64,000 nucleotides of DNA from Owenia fusiformis (Eukaryota; Annelida; Polychaeta; Sabellida; Oweniidae): positions 17,178,348-17,242,347 of the forward strand of contig CAIIXF020000006.1 in assembly GCA_903813345.2 (NCBI GenBank), given 5' to 3'. Positions 1 to 11,400 of the stretch are shown here, in pieces. The stretch's first letter is position 1. Each line of letters opens with the position of its first letter. The notes below the pieces were generated by a model. It saw nothing but the letters and a program-made list of their open reading frames with translations. It was not told where the DNA came from and searched no databases. Both the position numbers and the translations under genes were made by a program.

Positions 1-530
1 GGCTTTCAACTAGAAGGGTATGCAACTCTATGTAATAACATGAGACCTTCAAAATGAGCAATGACATGCTTCCCTTTTATGGCAATATTTCAAAAAGTAT
101 TAGATAAATGTATATGTTTTAGTATTATTTTGAATAAAAATCAATTTTTAATATGATTTAAGCATAAAATATATTCAATATCATATAAAAGTAAACAAAA
201 GAGACCAATAAGAATAAGAGTTATCAAGATGTTCTCTTTGAGTATTGCATTGTGGGTAATTATTCAAGAACACATTCCAATAAAAAGATAATTTGTGGGA
301 GAATGTTCACTTTCTGTATTGTCATAATTAGGATGAATTCCAATTTTTATTAAATTATCAAGATGTATGTAGAAGATCATGTTTTTATTTTTGAGTTATT
401 TCTTTTAATCATCAATAAAAAGTACAAAATAAGATTTTCTTGGAATGTGTACATTCTCCAATTTTGAAAACCCATGGCAATGTTTATGTATGAAATATGG
501 GAAGTTGCCTACCCTTCTAGTTGAAAGCCC
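1..530. repeat. MITE-like element with terminal inverted repeats, cut by window edge
   Basis: The first 27 bases (GGCTTTCAACTAGAAGGGTA and on) return as their reverse complement at about 503-530, giving terminal inverted repeats of about 27 bp around an AT-rich, non-coding core. A second partial copy of the terminus (AGTTGAAAGCCCA) follows at about 536-548, which may be a remnant of another copy. The left flank is outside the window, so the target duplication cannot be read. No ORF of note. Family unknown. Confidence 0.7.
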
Positions 531-751
531 ATTTTAGTTGAAAGCCCATGGTGTAAGGGGCGTAAATTCCCCCAAGTTGTAATCGTACAGGCAAAAGATT
601 GCGCTTAGTCCAGGACTATAGTCCTGGCACGAGATAAATCATGTGACCTTCTGCCAAAGCTCTGGCTGCTTGTTTCCGATCCTGGTAAAATTATATGGCA
701 GGAAGTTCGAGTCAAGTCTGTGTTTCCATGTGGTGAACATTGAAAACATGG

Positions 752-1457
752 ATTACAATCAGTGTAGACACTAAGGGGCTGAAACCTGCTGGTCAAAATG
801 ACATTAGGGACCAGTTGCAATGTTATTTTCCTATACCTAGTGAAAAAATCAACTGGTCCGTATCAAAAGTAACCAGATAATGACCAGTGGACCGGCTGTT
901 AAGGTACAGCTGGAAAGTAACATTTTGGTAATAAATTGCTATACCTGCACATGTTATTTTCTGGTACAAAATAAAGTATGAAGGCATGTGTCAATTTCCT
1001 TGCTTTTTTCAGGAAAGTATCATTACATTGTCTTCTTTTAGAATATCTGGTAGGCGTTCAATGGGACCTCCAGGAAATTCTGATATTTTACACTTTCTAT
1101 TTTTCCAAATTTTCTTTCAAAGTTTCCAGACAACACAGGAGCTACCATTGACCTGTTTCTAGATATTCTAAAAGAAGACAGTGTAATGATACTTTCCTGA
1201 AAAAAGCAAGGAAATACACACATGCCTTCATACTTAATTTTGTACCAGAAAATAACATGTGCAGGTATAGCAATTTTTTACCAAAATGTTACTTTCCAGC
1301 TGAACCTTAACAGCCGGTCCACTGGTCATTATCTGGTTACTTTTGATACGGACCAGTTGATTTTTTCACTAGGTATAGGAAAATAACATTGCAACTGGTC
1401 CCTAATGTCATTTTGACCAGCAGGTTTCAGCCCCTTAGTGTCTACACTGATTGTAAT
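752..1457. repeat. Foldback element A, copy 1 (long inverted repeats, ~100-bp loop)
   Basis: Two arms of about 300 bp (752-1050 and 1155-1457) are near-perfect reverse complements; both outer ends carry ATTACAATCAGTGTAGACAC. The loop is about 100 bp. An inner start TTAAGGTACAGCTGG is shared with a second copy at 6190-6640 plus 15527-15680, so the inner 400 bp (899-1309) may be the core element and the outer arms an extension. No convincing target duplication seen. No coding capacity; likely a non-autonomous DNA transposon. Confidence 0.85.
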
Positions 1458-2796
1458 TCTGGGAGGATTGTAAGTCTACTTAATAATTTATATTTACCTG
1501 TATTTTGGTAATACTACTTCAGGTTAGGCTTTAGTGGACTTCGATCGACAGAAAATATAAGCGAATTTCGCGCAATGTGTACTTGGGCTCTACGTCATCA
1601 AATTCTGCTTATATATGACAGTTGTCTGTATCCACATTCTCAAGCTTTGTTTTCAAGCACAATATCGCTTAAACATCAATTGGATGTCACAAAATGCATT
1701 ATGTTTCATATAATGAACACACTCTTTGGGAAACCACTTTATTTCATAACATTCCTAAAATGGAATAATGCGCCATTTGTTCAATCAAAATTTACGTCAT
1801 CAGTTAGTGTGTAAATAATTAAAAAGAGACTTCCCCGTTTTCTTCTTTACCCATAAGAGGAACACAATTGGTATTTTGAAAAAATCTGCATAATAATAGT
1901 ATCAATAATGATCAGTTGAGTTTAAGCAATATCTTAGCCTCTATTATAGCAAAATATGTATATAGATCTTATTGACGTCAGTATGTCAGAGGTCAAATAT
2001 AGTCGTGTTTTGAAAAATGTGAACCCCGTGTGCTGATCTTACGTTTAGAAGGGGTGAGTGTTTTCTGAATATTATTTTACTGATAAATTTCGAGGCGAAA
2101 GCTTGGTGTTCCACGAAAGAGGATGTTTTGAAGCCAAATTCTAACGTAGACACCATGTTTTCAACTCGTTTTTTAAGCCCAAAATACAGCCGATATCGTC
2201 TTGATCATAAATTGAACTTTCCAAAGCAATGTCGCTTTGTTTTCAATGAGAAAATCATTCTGAAGTTTTCAAGACGGTCCCGATCGTGGCTTACATACAT
2301 GTAGGCCTAAATGCATTCTTTTCATACCATAAAATGATAAATGCCAACACTCGCCAAGTCCAATGCCATAACATCGACAGCTGTTACAAATCTAGCCTGT
2401 CAAATCCTCCATATTTGATTTGACTTGTTTCAGATGTGTGGATGTGACTTTTGTCATCCTACGATGTCCACAGTCTTAGATCTAGGTCCTTTTCAAATAC
2501 TAGTATCTAAACTAGCTTAGCTTAGCCTAATTATGTCAAAAACTGTCTGATTGAATATATCATTAACCTCAACATCGCATGTATGGATAAACAAATTTAT
2601 AAATGTATCGACAAGACAAGTGAAAACCATGAAAACGGATTTGAAAAATGGCTAGCCAACTGAACTTTGTCTGTGGGAAACCCTACAAACTGACATTGGT
2701 CTAATCATTCTTTGTGAGGATGTTATTCTTGTAAACAATATTTTTTCTGTATTCTGCATCTTTGCCCCAATTATGAAGTAACATTAGACTAGTTTA
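1458..2796. other. Intergenic DNA, no gene recognised
   Basis: AT-rich sequence without a supported coding region. The short ORF near 1575-1814 has no recognisable domain and no splice context. A perfect CRE-type octamer TGACGTCA sits near 1973; by itself this is not evidence of a promoter. Confidence 0.5.
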
Positions 2797-3033
2797 CAGT
2801 TGGGGACAAAAATAAATGACAGGTCGATTTTCGATCACCATTTCCTAATTATGGTGGTCTGAAAGCCCATAATTTCCAATATTGTCTAGATATATATCCC
2901 TTAAAATTTGTATATTTTACATTTTGTATAATCTCATCCACTGATGTATGGCCTCTTGTAAATTCTCTTATTTTTAACATGGGAAATCCTCACTTCAGCA
3001 AATCCACCTGTCATTTATTTATGTCCCCAACTG
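2797..3033. repeat. Tc1/mariner-type MITE, 237 bp, TA target site
   Basis: The ends are CAGTTGGGGACA and its exact reverse complement TGTCCCCAACTG, extended by a further imperfect inverted match through AATAAATGACAGGT. The element is flanked on both sides by TA (2795-2796 and 3034-3035), the target duplication of the Tc1/mariner superfamily. The core is AT-rich and non-coding, so it would depend on a transposase in trans. Confidence 0.8.
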
Positions 3034-3519
3034 TACCTTCTTCTAAGGCCACTGTATCGTGGCCTTCCTGGAAAGATAATATTTCCTGCATGAACAATTG
3101 GTCATATCGTAATCATAAAATTTGAAATCATATGTCCGCCATTTTTCCACATCACAATTTGAATTACGAGTTTTGGTCTTATTACCTCACCAAAAATTCC
3201 AAAACACACATGAAGTGGTCAGTGTATTAGTTCACATCTTCTGGATCACTAACTTAGAATTTACAGCCAGTTACTAATGTCAGACGTTAACGACAATTCG
3301 TCCAGTTTTCGAATATCGCCATTTTTATTGGAGCCATTTTGTTTTAATTTTAGATGAAATCCTGACAAAATCATGTCATATCTCATCAAGCAGCCGAGCC
3401 GGTTCCGTTTTAATTAATGATTTATTTATCTGGCGATTTTTAATATATTCAATAAATTTATGACACGGTGGCCAGCTTTTTTCAAATGGAGTTCACAGTA
3501 TTCCAGATGAAATCACCTC

Positions 3520-3790
3520 TAGCCAAGTATTGGCTAGAGACTGGAGTAAACATTAGTCTATGCTGAAAAGTAGAGGTCTTGGGTTCAAACCCAGGTCACA
3601 GCACTTCTTGTGATTTGTCTTTGACCTATGACTGCTGACCTATACCGGCGATTACTAGAGTGCTGCTAACTCGATAAAAGGCTGGCGCTGGCTAGAATTG
3701 TCTATGGTTCTAGCCAGGATAAAGATACCAGTTCTTCAACTCGACAATGGGAAGAACTGCTCTACTTAAGTGACTAATATGTCATGATAT
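3520..3790 (+). repeat. Possible tRNA-derived SINE
   Basis: A B-box-like stretch GGGTTCAAACCC (about 3583-3594) sits in a T-arm-like hairpin about 50 bp after an A-box-like TGGCTAGAGACTGG (about 3531-3544), followed by some 180 bp of unrelated body and a short TA-rich tail near 3812-3825. That is the layout of a tRNA-headed SINE. No target duplications were identified and no second copy is in the window, so this is tentative. Confidence 0.35.
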
Positions 3791-3958
3791 GACATCTAAA
3801 GGGTCGATAAAAGATATATATATACTGAACAATCATGAGCATGTGCTCTCGTATGCGCAAAGTTAAATTTGAAATTGTGGGAATGGCGTTAACATCAGTT
3901 CAACATCATCATTTCAAACCTACGGAAGGTCATCTTTGGGAAATCTCCCCCCCCCCCT

Positions 3959-3988
3959 AAAGTGTGAATCTCAAAATTCACACTTTAG
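3959..3988. other. Perfect 12-bp hairpin
   Basis: TAAAGTGTGAAT and its exact reverse complement ATTCACACTTTA flank a 6-base loop, directly after a run of about 11 C. It lies just left of the element starting at 4024. Function unknown; it may be the remnant of a small inverted-repeat element. Confidence 0.6.
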
Positions 3989-4023
3989 TTTAGGTTGTGG
4001 ACCAAAAATGTAGTGGGGTTCGT

Positions 4024-6171
4024 CACGGAGTGGTAGCAAAACTGCTTGCCTACTATGCACGCAGTTTGAAAGACTGACAAACTGCGCGCCTATCAACATT
4101 GCATCATACAAGTTGGAGTCTGTGTTTTCAAACGTCATTTTAAGACATTTATTCTGAATTGTTTTATAGTTTCACACGTCCATTCGGTGGCGATTATATG
4201 ATTCAGCCATGTGATAGCGAAATGTATGTCCAGATGAACGTTGGTTTAAAAATATAAGCAGATTAATACAAAAAATTGGCATCGATTTTTGGATTACCGA
4301 TACAAAAGTTGATATCGCACGTTTCACAGAAATAGAAAACACTTGGGTTTTGATTCACAGGTAAATCTCAACCCAGTTCTCCCGTACAATACAAAATATT
4401 TCGTATTAAAACAGATGAACATGACCGAAAGAAGTAATAAAACACAAACTGCGCGCCTATTTTAGCCAGAAATCACAAACTGCGTGCATACTCTTCCAAA
4501 CTGCGTGCATATTATTGATGCAGGCCTATGTGATTTCATGGGAGTACGTAAGTAAGCTGCTGGTAGAGATTGAAAAAGTTGAAAAAAATCAAAAACTAAA
4601 ATTGGGTTGATGGTTGACAACCAGTGGAAATGTACATATTTATATATTTTATTTTGTTCTTGTCTATATGATTTTATAAAAGTATGGCGCAATGATTCGG
4701 CTTCATCATATAGAGTTGAGTTCAAAAATCTCATGAAAATGGTTTTATTCTATTGGGGTCCTTCTAAAAGACACACAGGAGGCCCCCGCCTGGTCCCAAT
4801 TGAAGTGCCGAACTTGCCTATTTTATTACTTTATTTCAAACTAACACTATTTCATGCATGGTGCAACATAAATAAATACGTTCATAAAAATTGTGTAAAT
4901 ATATATATTGAATCCTTTTTTATTTAGATTTTTGATTGATGCAGTCCAAAAAGCCATTTCTTAGAATTCAATGAATTCCTCATTATAAAATACTATATCA
5001 ATTTACAGTTTTAGGAACATATAAAATGATATTTACAACAATCTCACTCTTTCGACTTGAAACTTTGTTTATTACCCACGTTACCATAAATAAGTGACCA
5101 CGCATGCATAACGAGCAAAATTCAGTAATTCAAAACTTTTTCACTTAAATCTTTGAATTTTTGGGGATACAATCGTTTCGAGTCTATTCTATAGCATATG
5201 CCAAAGGAAGTAATACTTGAATGTTCCGACTGCAGTACATGTATATTATACGAGCCTGATAAATCGGTAATTTCAAGGGGGATTGAATTTGTTGAGATGA
5301 GGGCAAGGAAATTGAGGAAGGGTTGACACAATGTACTATTTCTTTTAAGGTTTGAGAGGACATCGGGCAAGAGGTTTTCACAGTCTTTTAATTTCATGTT
5401 TTTTCAAATGAGTCACTGGTACCTTTAAATAATCGCCCCTTGAGTTTCTTGATTGGTTTCCTTTTCTTCATTGGTGCGTGTGAAAATAACATCTTGTTTA
5501 ATTCTGGTTTCATGGTTTTTGAAGATGCGCTGTTGTTATCTACATTTTTGTTAGGGACAGACTTTGTTTTTTTTATATATGGACAGGTTTAGTGAGAGGG
5601 GTTTACGTTTTCTGAAAATACACAACAAACTTGCACACAGCTTGCAAATTAGGCACGCAGTTTGAAAATATAGGCGCGCAGTTTGTAAGTATTAGGCACG
5701 CAGTTTGTGAAATCCACGTGAAAGTATGCACGCAGTTTGACAGCGAAAAAAATAAAATCACGTTAATGGCTTGTCACTGTTTAACACACAAACCCTATAT
5801 TACTTAAACCATTAGCAGCAATCCTATATCTTTCAGTATATGCAAACATGAGGGCTGAATAAACGTCAAACTACGAAAAACAGACATTATATGACGCAAC
5901 ACTGTATAATTTGAACACGAAAGCTCATTGGGAACCTTATTTTGAGATAACTAGATATTCATCAGGAAAAAAATCGAGTGCTACGTATAAAGTAAGTTAG
6001 TCTCCACATCTTGGTACTGTCTGATAACCAAAATTAACTTTGTATTGTCAGTAATTTCCATCCTCTTGGGAGTTGTGTCCTCCCTGTCTGCCATTTTGTG
6101 AATAGGCGCGCAGTTTGTCAATGTTCCAAACTGCGTGCATAGTAGGCGCGCAGTTTGCCTACCGCTCCGTG
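4024..6171. mobile_element. Non-autonomous DNA transposon with reiterated CGCGCAGTTTG motifs, 5-bp TSD
   Basis: The ends begin CACGGAGTGGTAG and CACGGAGCGGTAGGC (reverse complement of the right end) and stay inverted for about 46 bp. Both sides carry TTCGT (4019-4023 and 6172-6176), a 5-bp target duplication. Inside are about a dozen copies of a 14-base motif (RGGCRCGCAGTTTG or its complement) in four clusters: about 4036-4094, 4443-4510, 5645-5740 and 6100-6160. The left clusters are mostly in one orientation and the right ones in the other, as expected of subterminal transposase-binding sites. The ORFs within are short and unrecognised. A 5-bp duplication plus a CAC-initial terminus recalls the Transib/RAG superfamily, but no transposase is present and the assignment is only a hypothesis. 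Confidence 0.85.
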
Positions 6172-6189
6172 TTCGTAGGATGCGATAAA

Positions 6190-6640
6190 CTTTAAGGTAC
6201 TGCTTGAAAATAATATTTTGGGAAAAAATTGCTATACCTGCACATGTTAGTCTCTGAAGGCATGTGTGTATTTCCTTGCTTTTTTCAGGAAAGTATCATA
6301 ACATTGTCTACTTTTAGTAAACCTGGAAACAGGTCAATGGTAGCTTCTGTCTGTGATGTTCTAGTATCACTACCTAGTATCTGCCTACCTTAAGGTTAAT
6401 TATGCGCCCATGCGCATACTGTTAAAAGACGCACGATGCCATTACTTCCGGTCAATAAAGTCATGTAAATTGTATCTGGATCTTTAGTTATTATTTATGA
6501 GTATTGGAGCTGTACATTAAAATCATATACTGTCATGTCTGTGTTGTCTGGAAATTGTAAAAGATAATTTGGAAAAATAGAAAGCAAGAAATATCAGAAT
6601 TTCCCTGTTCCTGGAATTTCCGTTGACCTCTTCTTACCAG
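6190..6640. repeat. Foldback element A, copy 2, left part (interrupted by LTR element)
   Basis: From TTAAGGTACTGC through TTTCCTTGCTTTTTTCAGG this matches the left arm of the element at 752-1457; 6540-6640 matches its central part. An unrelated stretch of about 190 bp (roughly 6350-6540) lies between. The sequence stops at the LTR retrotransposon and resumes at 15527, so the retrotransposon inserted near the centre of this older element. Confidence 0.8.
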
Positions 6641-6903
6641 TGTAATTACTCACAAATATAAGTAGTTTTAATATGGAAATATATTTTGAAACAATGTTAA
6701 AGTAACATATACATATATATTACATGTACAGTAAAAGGGTGGTTATACCACGAACTCTCAAAGCGGCTATTTATGAAACCAAATAACGACAAGTAATGGT
6801 TACTCACTATTTCTACTTGTCTGTGACGCTGGTTACCCAAACTATCTGAGATCCTTACTTAACCTTGTGGTACCACTAAATCAACTGAGTGATCCTAACA
6901 ACT

Positions 6904-7075
6904 CACAGTGATAGCCTATACTATCTACTGGCTGTGGAAACACGGTGTCTTCATCTGAATTAACTAACTCACTAACTCTTTGTCCTGGCTCACAGCGAAT
7001 CCCTATACTACCTACTGGCTGTGGAAACACTGTGTTTTCATCTGAATTAGCTAACTCACTAACTCTTCGTTCTAC
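6904..7075. repeat. Two-unit direct repeat inside the LTR (~85 bp units)
   Basis: Each unit carries CTACTGGCTGTGGAAACAC followed by TTCATCTGAATTA and CTAACTCACTAACTCTT. The same pair is in the other LTR at about 14057-14228. Repeats of this kind in LTRs often lie in the U3 enhancer; that role is inferred. Confidence 0.75.
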
Positions 7076-7689
7076 AAGTCCTAACACTTAACTATATTCT
7101 AATAACTCATGAACTAACATTAACCTATAACGGTTACATACTTAAAATATTGTTCTAACCACCTCCCTATGCTATGAATGCATAGATACTACTTAGTGGT
7201 AAGTTTTCAGTTATAATATCTCATTTGGACATAATGACCCATAAAAATGTGCATATATCAGACAGAATGTTGCTGATTCAATGATAATAATCAGTCAATG
7301 TATACTGGGACACCCTGTAATAATATTAGCGATATTCTAATGTTTGCTGGTAACGGTAACTCTTATCGTCGCTCCGGTACAATGAAGGCTTTGTTTTGCT
7401 CAACGACTAAACTCAGCACAATCCTTCTATATAACATATAATCAACTACTCAATCTGGCCTTCTGTGCAAGTGATCAAGGTTTATTGTACCACACTATAA
7501 TAACTCCAATATGTCAATCATTGAATGATATGCCATCATAATGATCACGGTATAATGTTACACTCTATAATGATATTGTGCTGGTATGCTGGTATCTTAG
7601 GCTCCTATATTGTCGCTCTGGTTCATATTCTGTCTGGTTCTTATTGTAATTGTTGATCACAGCAAATTGTGACATACTATTATTACTAA

Positions 7690-8165
7690 TGCCAATCTAT
7701 TAATGCTATAACACCATAATAGTCAATGTATATGGGAATACTCTGTATCGATAATCACTGATACTCATTCTAGTCTCCAGTTCACGTGTAAATACTGAAC
7801 ACTGTTAATACACACTATGACTACTGCTGAAGCACTATAACTACTCGTGCCAATCAATTAACGTTATAACACCATAATAGTCAATGAATATGGGATTACT
7901 CTGTATCGATATCTTCCTATGAATCACTGATACTCATTCTGGTCTCCAGTTCCCGTGTGAATACTAAACACTGTTAATATACACTATGAATTCTACTGAA
8001 GCACTATAACTACTAGTGCCAATCAATTAATCTTATAACACCCTAATAGTCAATGTATATGGGGATACTCTGTACCGATATCTTTCTATAAATCACCAAT
8101 ACTCATTCGGGAGTTCAGTTCACGTGTGAATACTGGACACTGTTAATACACACTTTGATTATTAC
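7690..8165. repeat. Three tandem ~160-bp units inside the LTR
   Basis: Units start with TGCCAATC at 7690, 7848 and 8017 and share TATAACACC, ATAGTCAATG, CACTGATACTCATTC and CACTGTTAATA blocks at matching spacing. The mirror array is at 14843-15318. The units differ by many substitutions while the two LTRs are nearly identical, so the array is older than this insertion. Confidence 0.85.
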
Positions 8166-8373
8166 ACTAGGCAAATCAGTTAATGTTACAAAACTACATC
8201 TACAAGCAACACTGATCACATGCTATAAATCGTGCAATTTGTTGCGTATCTCAAGGTATAGCTGCTATATTCTGTAAAACAAACCACCACCACAAGCGTT
8301 AGTATAAGGCCACTGGGAAGAATAATCTACTATACTCTATACCTGAAAACACATAAAAATATACCATATTACA

Positions 8374-8387
8374 TTCCTCCCTTCCTT
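8374..8387 (-). other. Polypurine tract of the gypsy element
   Basis: On the minus strand AAGGAAGGGAGGAA lies directly next to the 3' LTR, the position where plus-strand DNA priming starts in reverse transcription. All 14 bases are purines. Confidence 0.9.
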
Positions 8388-8408
8388 GACCTACACTAAC
8401 CCAAGAAT

Positions 8409-11400
8409 TTATTTGTGCTTAGTACAGCTGCGTTTACTACCTGCCGGCAAAATGTTTTTATTGCTGACTTCACAATGGTGTTTCGGAAAATTCACGGTAT
8501 ATTGGGATTCACCATATGGCAGTTCCTGTTCTTCATCCCAAAACTGTTCCTCATCATCTTGGGACAACTCATGAAAGTTAGATTCTGAAGAAGTATCATC
8601 TTCCTCCCCAGATAGATCATCTTCCTCACTAGAGAGATGATCGGTAACTGGGACAGTCTCTTGTTCTCCATCTTCATGGTTATTTCTGTTATTGATAATA
8701 GCATCATCTTCCAATTCCTCATCTGAACTGGAATTGTCAATTTCACTATCTGACCCATGCAAATGAATGGGCAACCCCTCGGCTTTCCCATCTTGTATAG
8801 GTTTTTCAATATCAGCTTGACTGGTATTGAAGATTCTTCGACTGATAAACTTCTTCAGCCTATCATAATTCACATGGATCACTTTGTTGCCTAAGTCCAC
8901 CTTATATGTGACATCAGATGTGCGCTTTAAGATCTTAAATGGCCCCTTCCATGGATTATGAAGCTTCCCATCTTTCCCACGTGCAGTTGGGTCAAACAGC
9001 ATGACTTTGTCACCATGTTCATATTTCTGGAACGTTCCTTTGAGATCCTTATCATATTGAGCCTTTTGTCGCTTCTGAGATTTACTGATGTTGTCTTGAG
9101 CCAAGTTAAATACCTTCCTCATATCCCTCTGAAGAGTAGCCACCCAAGATTGTGCAGAGACCCTTTCAATTGGGTAAGCTTCACCAACCATCCAGTCTAT
9201 GGGTAAATGAGCTTCTCTGCCAAAGGTCAGCATGAAGGGCGAAAACCCGGTAGTACTATGAACACTTGTTCTGTATGCAAAGAGGACTAAAGGTAGCTTT
9301 AGATCCCAATCACGGTTTTCCTTTGCAAATATGGAGAGAGAGTTTATCAACATTTTATTATTCCTCTCTATCATGCCATCTGTCTTTGGATGGTATGAAG
9401 TGGTCCGTCTTTTCTTGGTTTCAAGTACCCTGCATAGCTCTTTAAACAGTCTACTTTCGAATTGAGACCCCTGGTCTGAATTTATACTGACTGGACAACC
9501 AAACCTTGATATCCATTCCCGAACCAGTAGTGACGCTGTTCTCTCAGTTTTGATGTCTTTCATGGGATAGGCTTCAACCCATTTAGTCAGGTAATCACCC
9601 ACCACCATGGCATATTTATTACCCCGTGACGTGGGTGGTAATTCGACAAAGTCCATGGCAATTTCCTCAAATGGTCTCCCCTTCACCGGAATACAAGTTA
9701 GTGGCGCTTTTGGTTTGGTTTTCGGGGACTTTCTTTGTTGACACTCAACACAGCTTGAACACCAATCCTCAACATCTTGTTGAAATCCTGGCCAATAGTA
9801 CCTAAGTCTGATACGTGCTGAAGTTCGGTCTGTTCCGAAATGGCCTGACAAAATATTATCATGAAGTTCACCTAATGCAAATTCTCTCCAAGATTTAGGA
9901 AGGACTATTTGCATTATACTTGGTAATCCATTTTCTCTCTCAACTTCTCTATATAAGACCCCTCTGTATAACTTTAGATTCTTCTTCTGCTTATAAATCC
10001 ACCTTGAAGTTCTTGATGCTTGACTTAGTTGTTCTTGACTTGGCTCTCCCCTTCTCAACCACTTTAATACCTGCCCGATATCAGGGTCCTCCTTCTGGTC
10101 CTCCTTAAGAGTATCCATATTAAGGAAGGGGGCCTTTTGATCATCAGCAAAACCATCATTCTGACCTAGTGCATGGTTTTCATTGTTCTGGTCCTCAGCT
10201 AGTTCGGGGAGTGCATCCTTTAGTGAAGTTTGTTGGCTCTTGCTGATCAACTTATCTGTTACATCTGGAGATAACTTTGGGTGATCTTCCAGAAGTTGTT
10301 CCTTGAGTGATGTAGCCCTCTGCCATGTATTCACATTTTGGTGATCAGGTATTGGCTTACTAGGGCACAACTTCAATTGCTGTGGTGCTAGATCATTTAG
10401 TTCCCTCTGTCCCTGCTTAGCAACATCAAGTGTGGTGCATTTGTTTATCTGTGCTGGTTCCCCAACTTGTATTCCAACTGATTTGCTCATTGTCTTGGAT
10501 TCTGATTCATCTTCTAATCTTGAGAGGAAATCTGCATTTGCATGCTCACTTCCTTTACGATAGACAATGGTATATGGAAATTCTTCCAGCAACATGAGCC
10601 AACGTGCCCAACGGCCCTTAGGTTCCTTGATATTCCTAAGCCAAACCAGAGGATTGTGGTCGGTCCTCAGAATAAATGGTTTGCCATATAAGAATTGACG
10701 GAACTGGTTCACAGCATAAATGATGGCTAGACATTCACGTTCTGTAGTCGAATAGTTCCTTTGCTCCTTGGTCAGAGTCGAGCTTGCAAAGGCAACTGGC
10801 CTTTCATGACCTTTGTCATCTTGCTGTGATAAACAAGCCCCCACTGAGTTGGCTGAGGCATCAGTGTCTACCAGAAAATCCCTATCAAAACAGGGGTATG
10901 CCATCACCTGATAAGATGCAAGTGTTTTCTTCAGAGTCTCCACTGCTTGGAGTTGATCTGCATTAAGTGTCAGTAACTTAGTTTTATGGAGTCTGCTGTT
11001 TTTAATGCTGTCATATAAAGGTTTAGCAGTGTCTGCCATTCCTTTTATGAACCTCCGGTAGTAGTTCAATTTCCCTAAAAACCGCAACATCTGTTCTATC
11101 GTCTTCGGAGTTGGCATCTCAACTATGGCCTTTACAGCATCTTCATTTGGTCGGACCCCATTGGCATCTACCACATATCCCAAATATTTAACAGCTTTTT
11201 GGGCGAAATAGCATTTCAGTGGTTGTAGTTTGAGTCCATGCTGCCTCAATCGATTGAACACCCGCTGTAGAGATTCCAGGTGTTCATCAAAGGACGATGA
11301 ATACACAATGATGTCGTCGAGGTAGACTAATACCTCTTGGTAATTTAAGCCTTGCATGATCAGACTCATCAGTCGCTGGAAGGTATGTGGAGCACCCTTC

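Larger units (their letters stand above)
6641..8373 (-). repeat. 3' LTR of the gypsy element
   Basis: Same length (1733 bp) as the 5' LTR at 13794-15526 with an exact offset of 7153 bases. It contains a two-unit direct repeat (about 6904-7075) and a three-unit array (7690-8165). An AATAAA signal on the minus strand lies at 7491-7496. The LTR is long for the group. Confidence 0.97.

Noticed and set aside
6881-7087. 68-residue ORF present twice (also at 14034-14240)
   Set aside because: It lies in the LTRs and covers the two-unit internal repeat; its duplication follows from LTR identity, not from coding selection.
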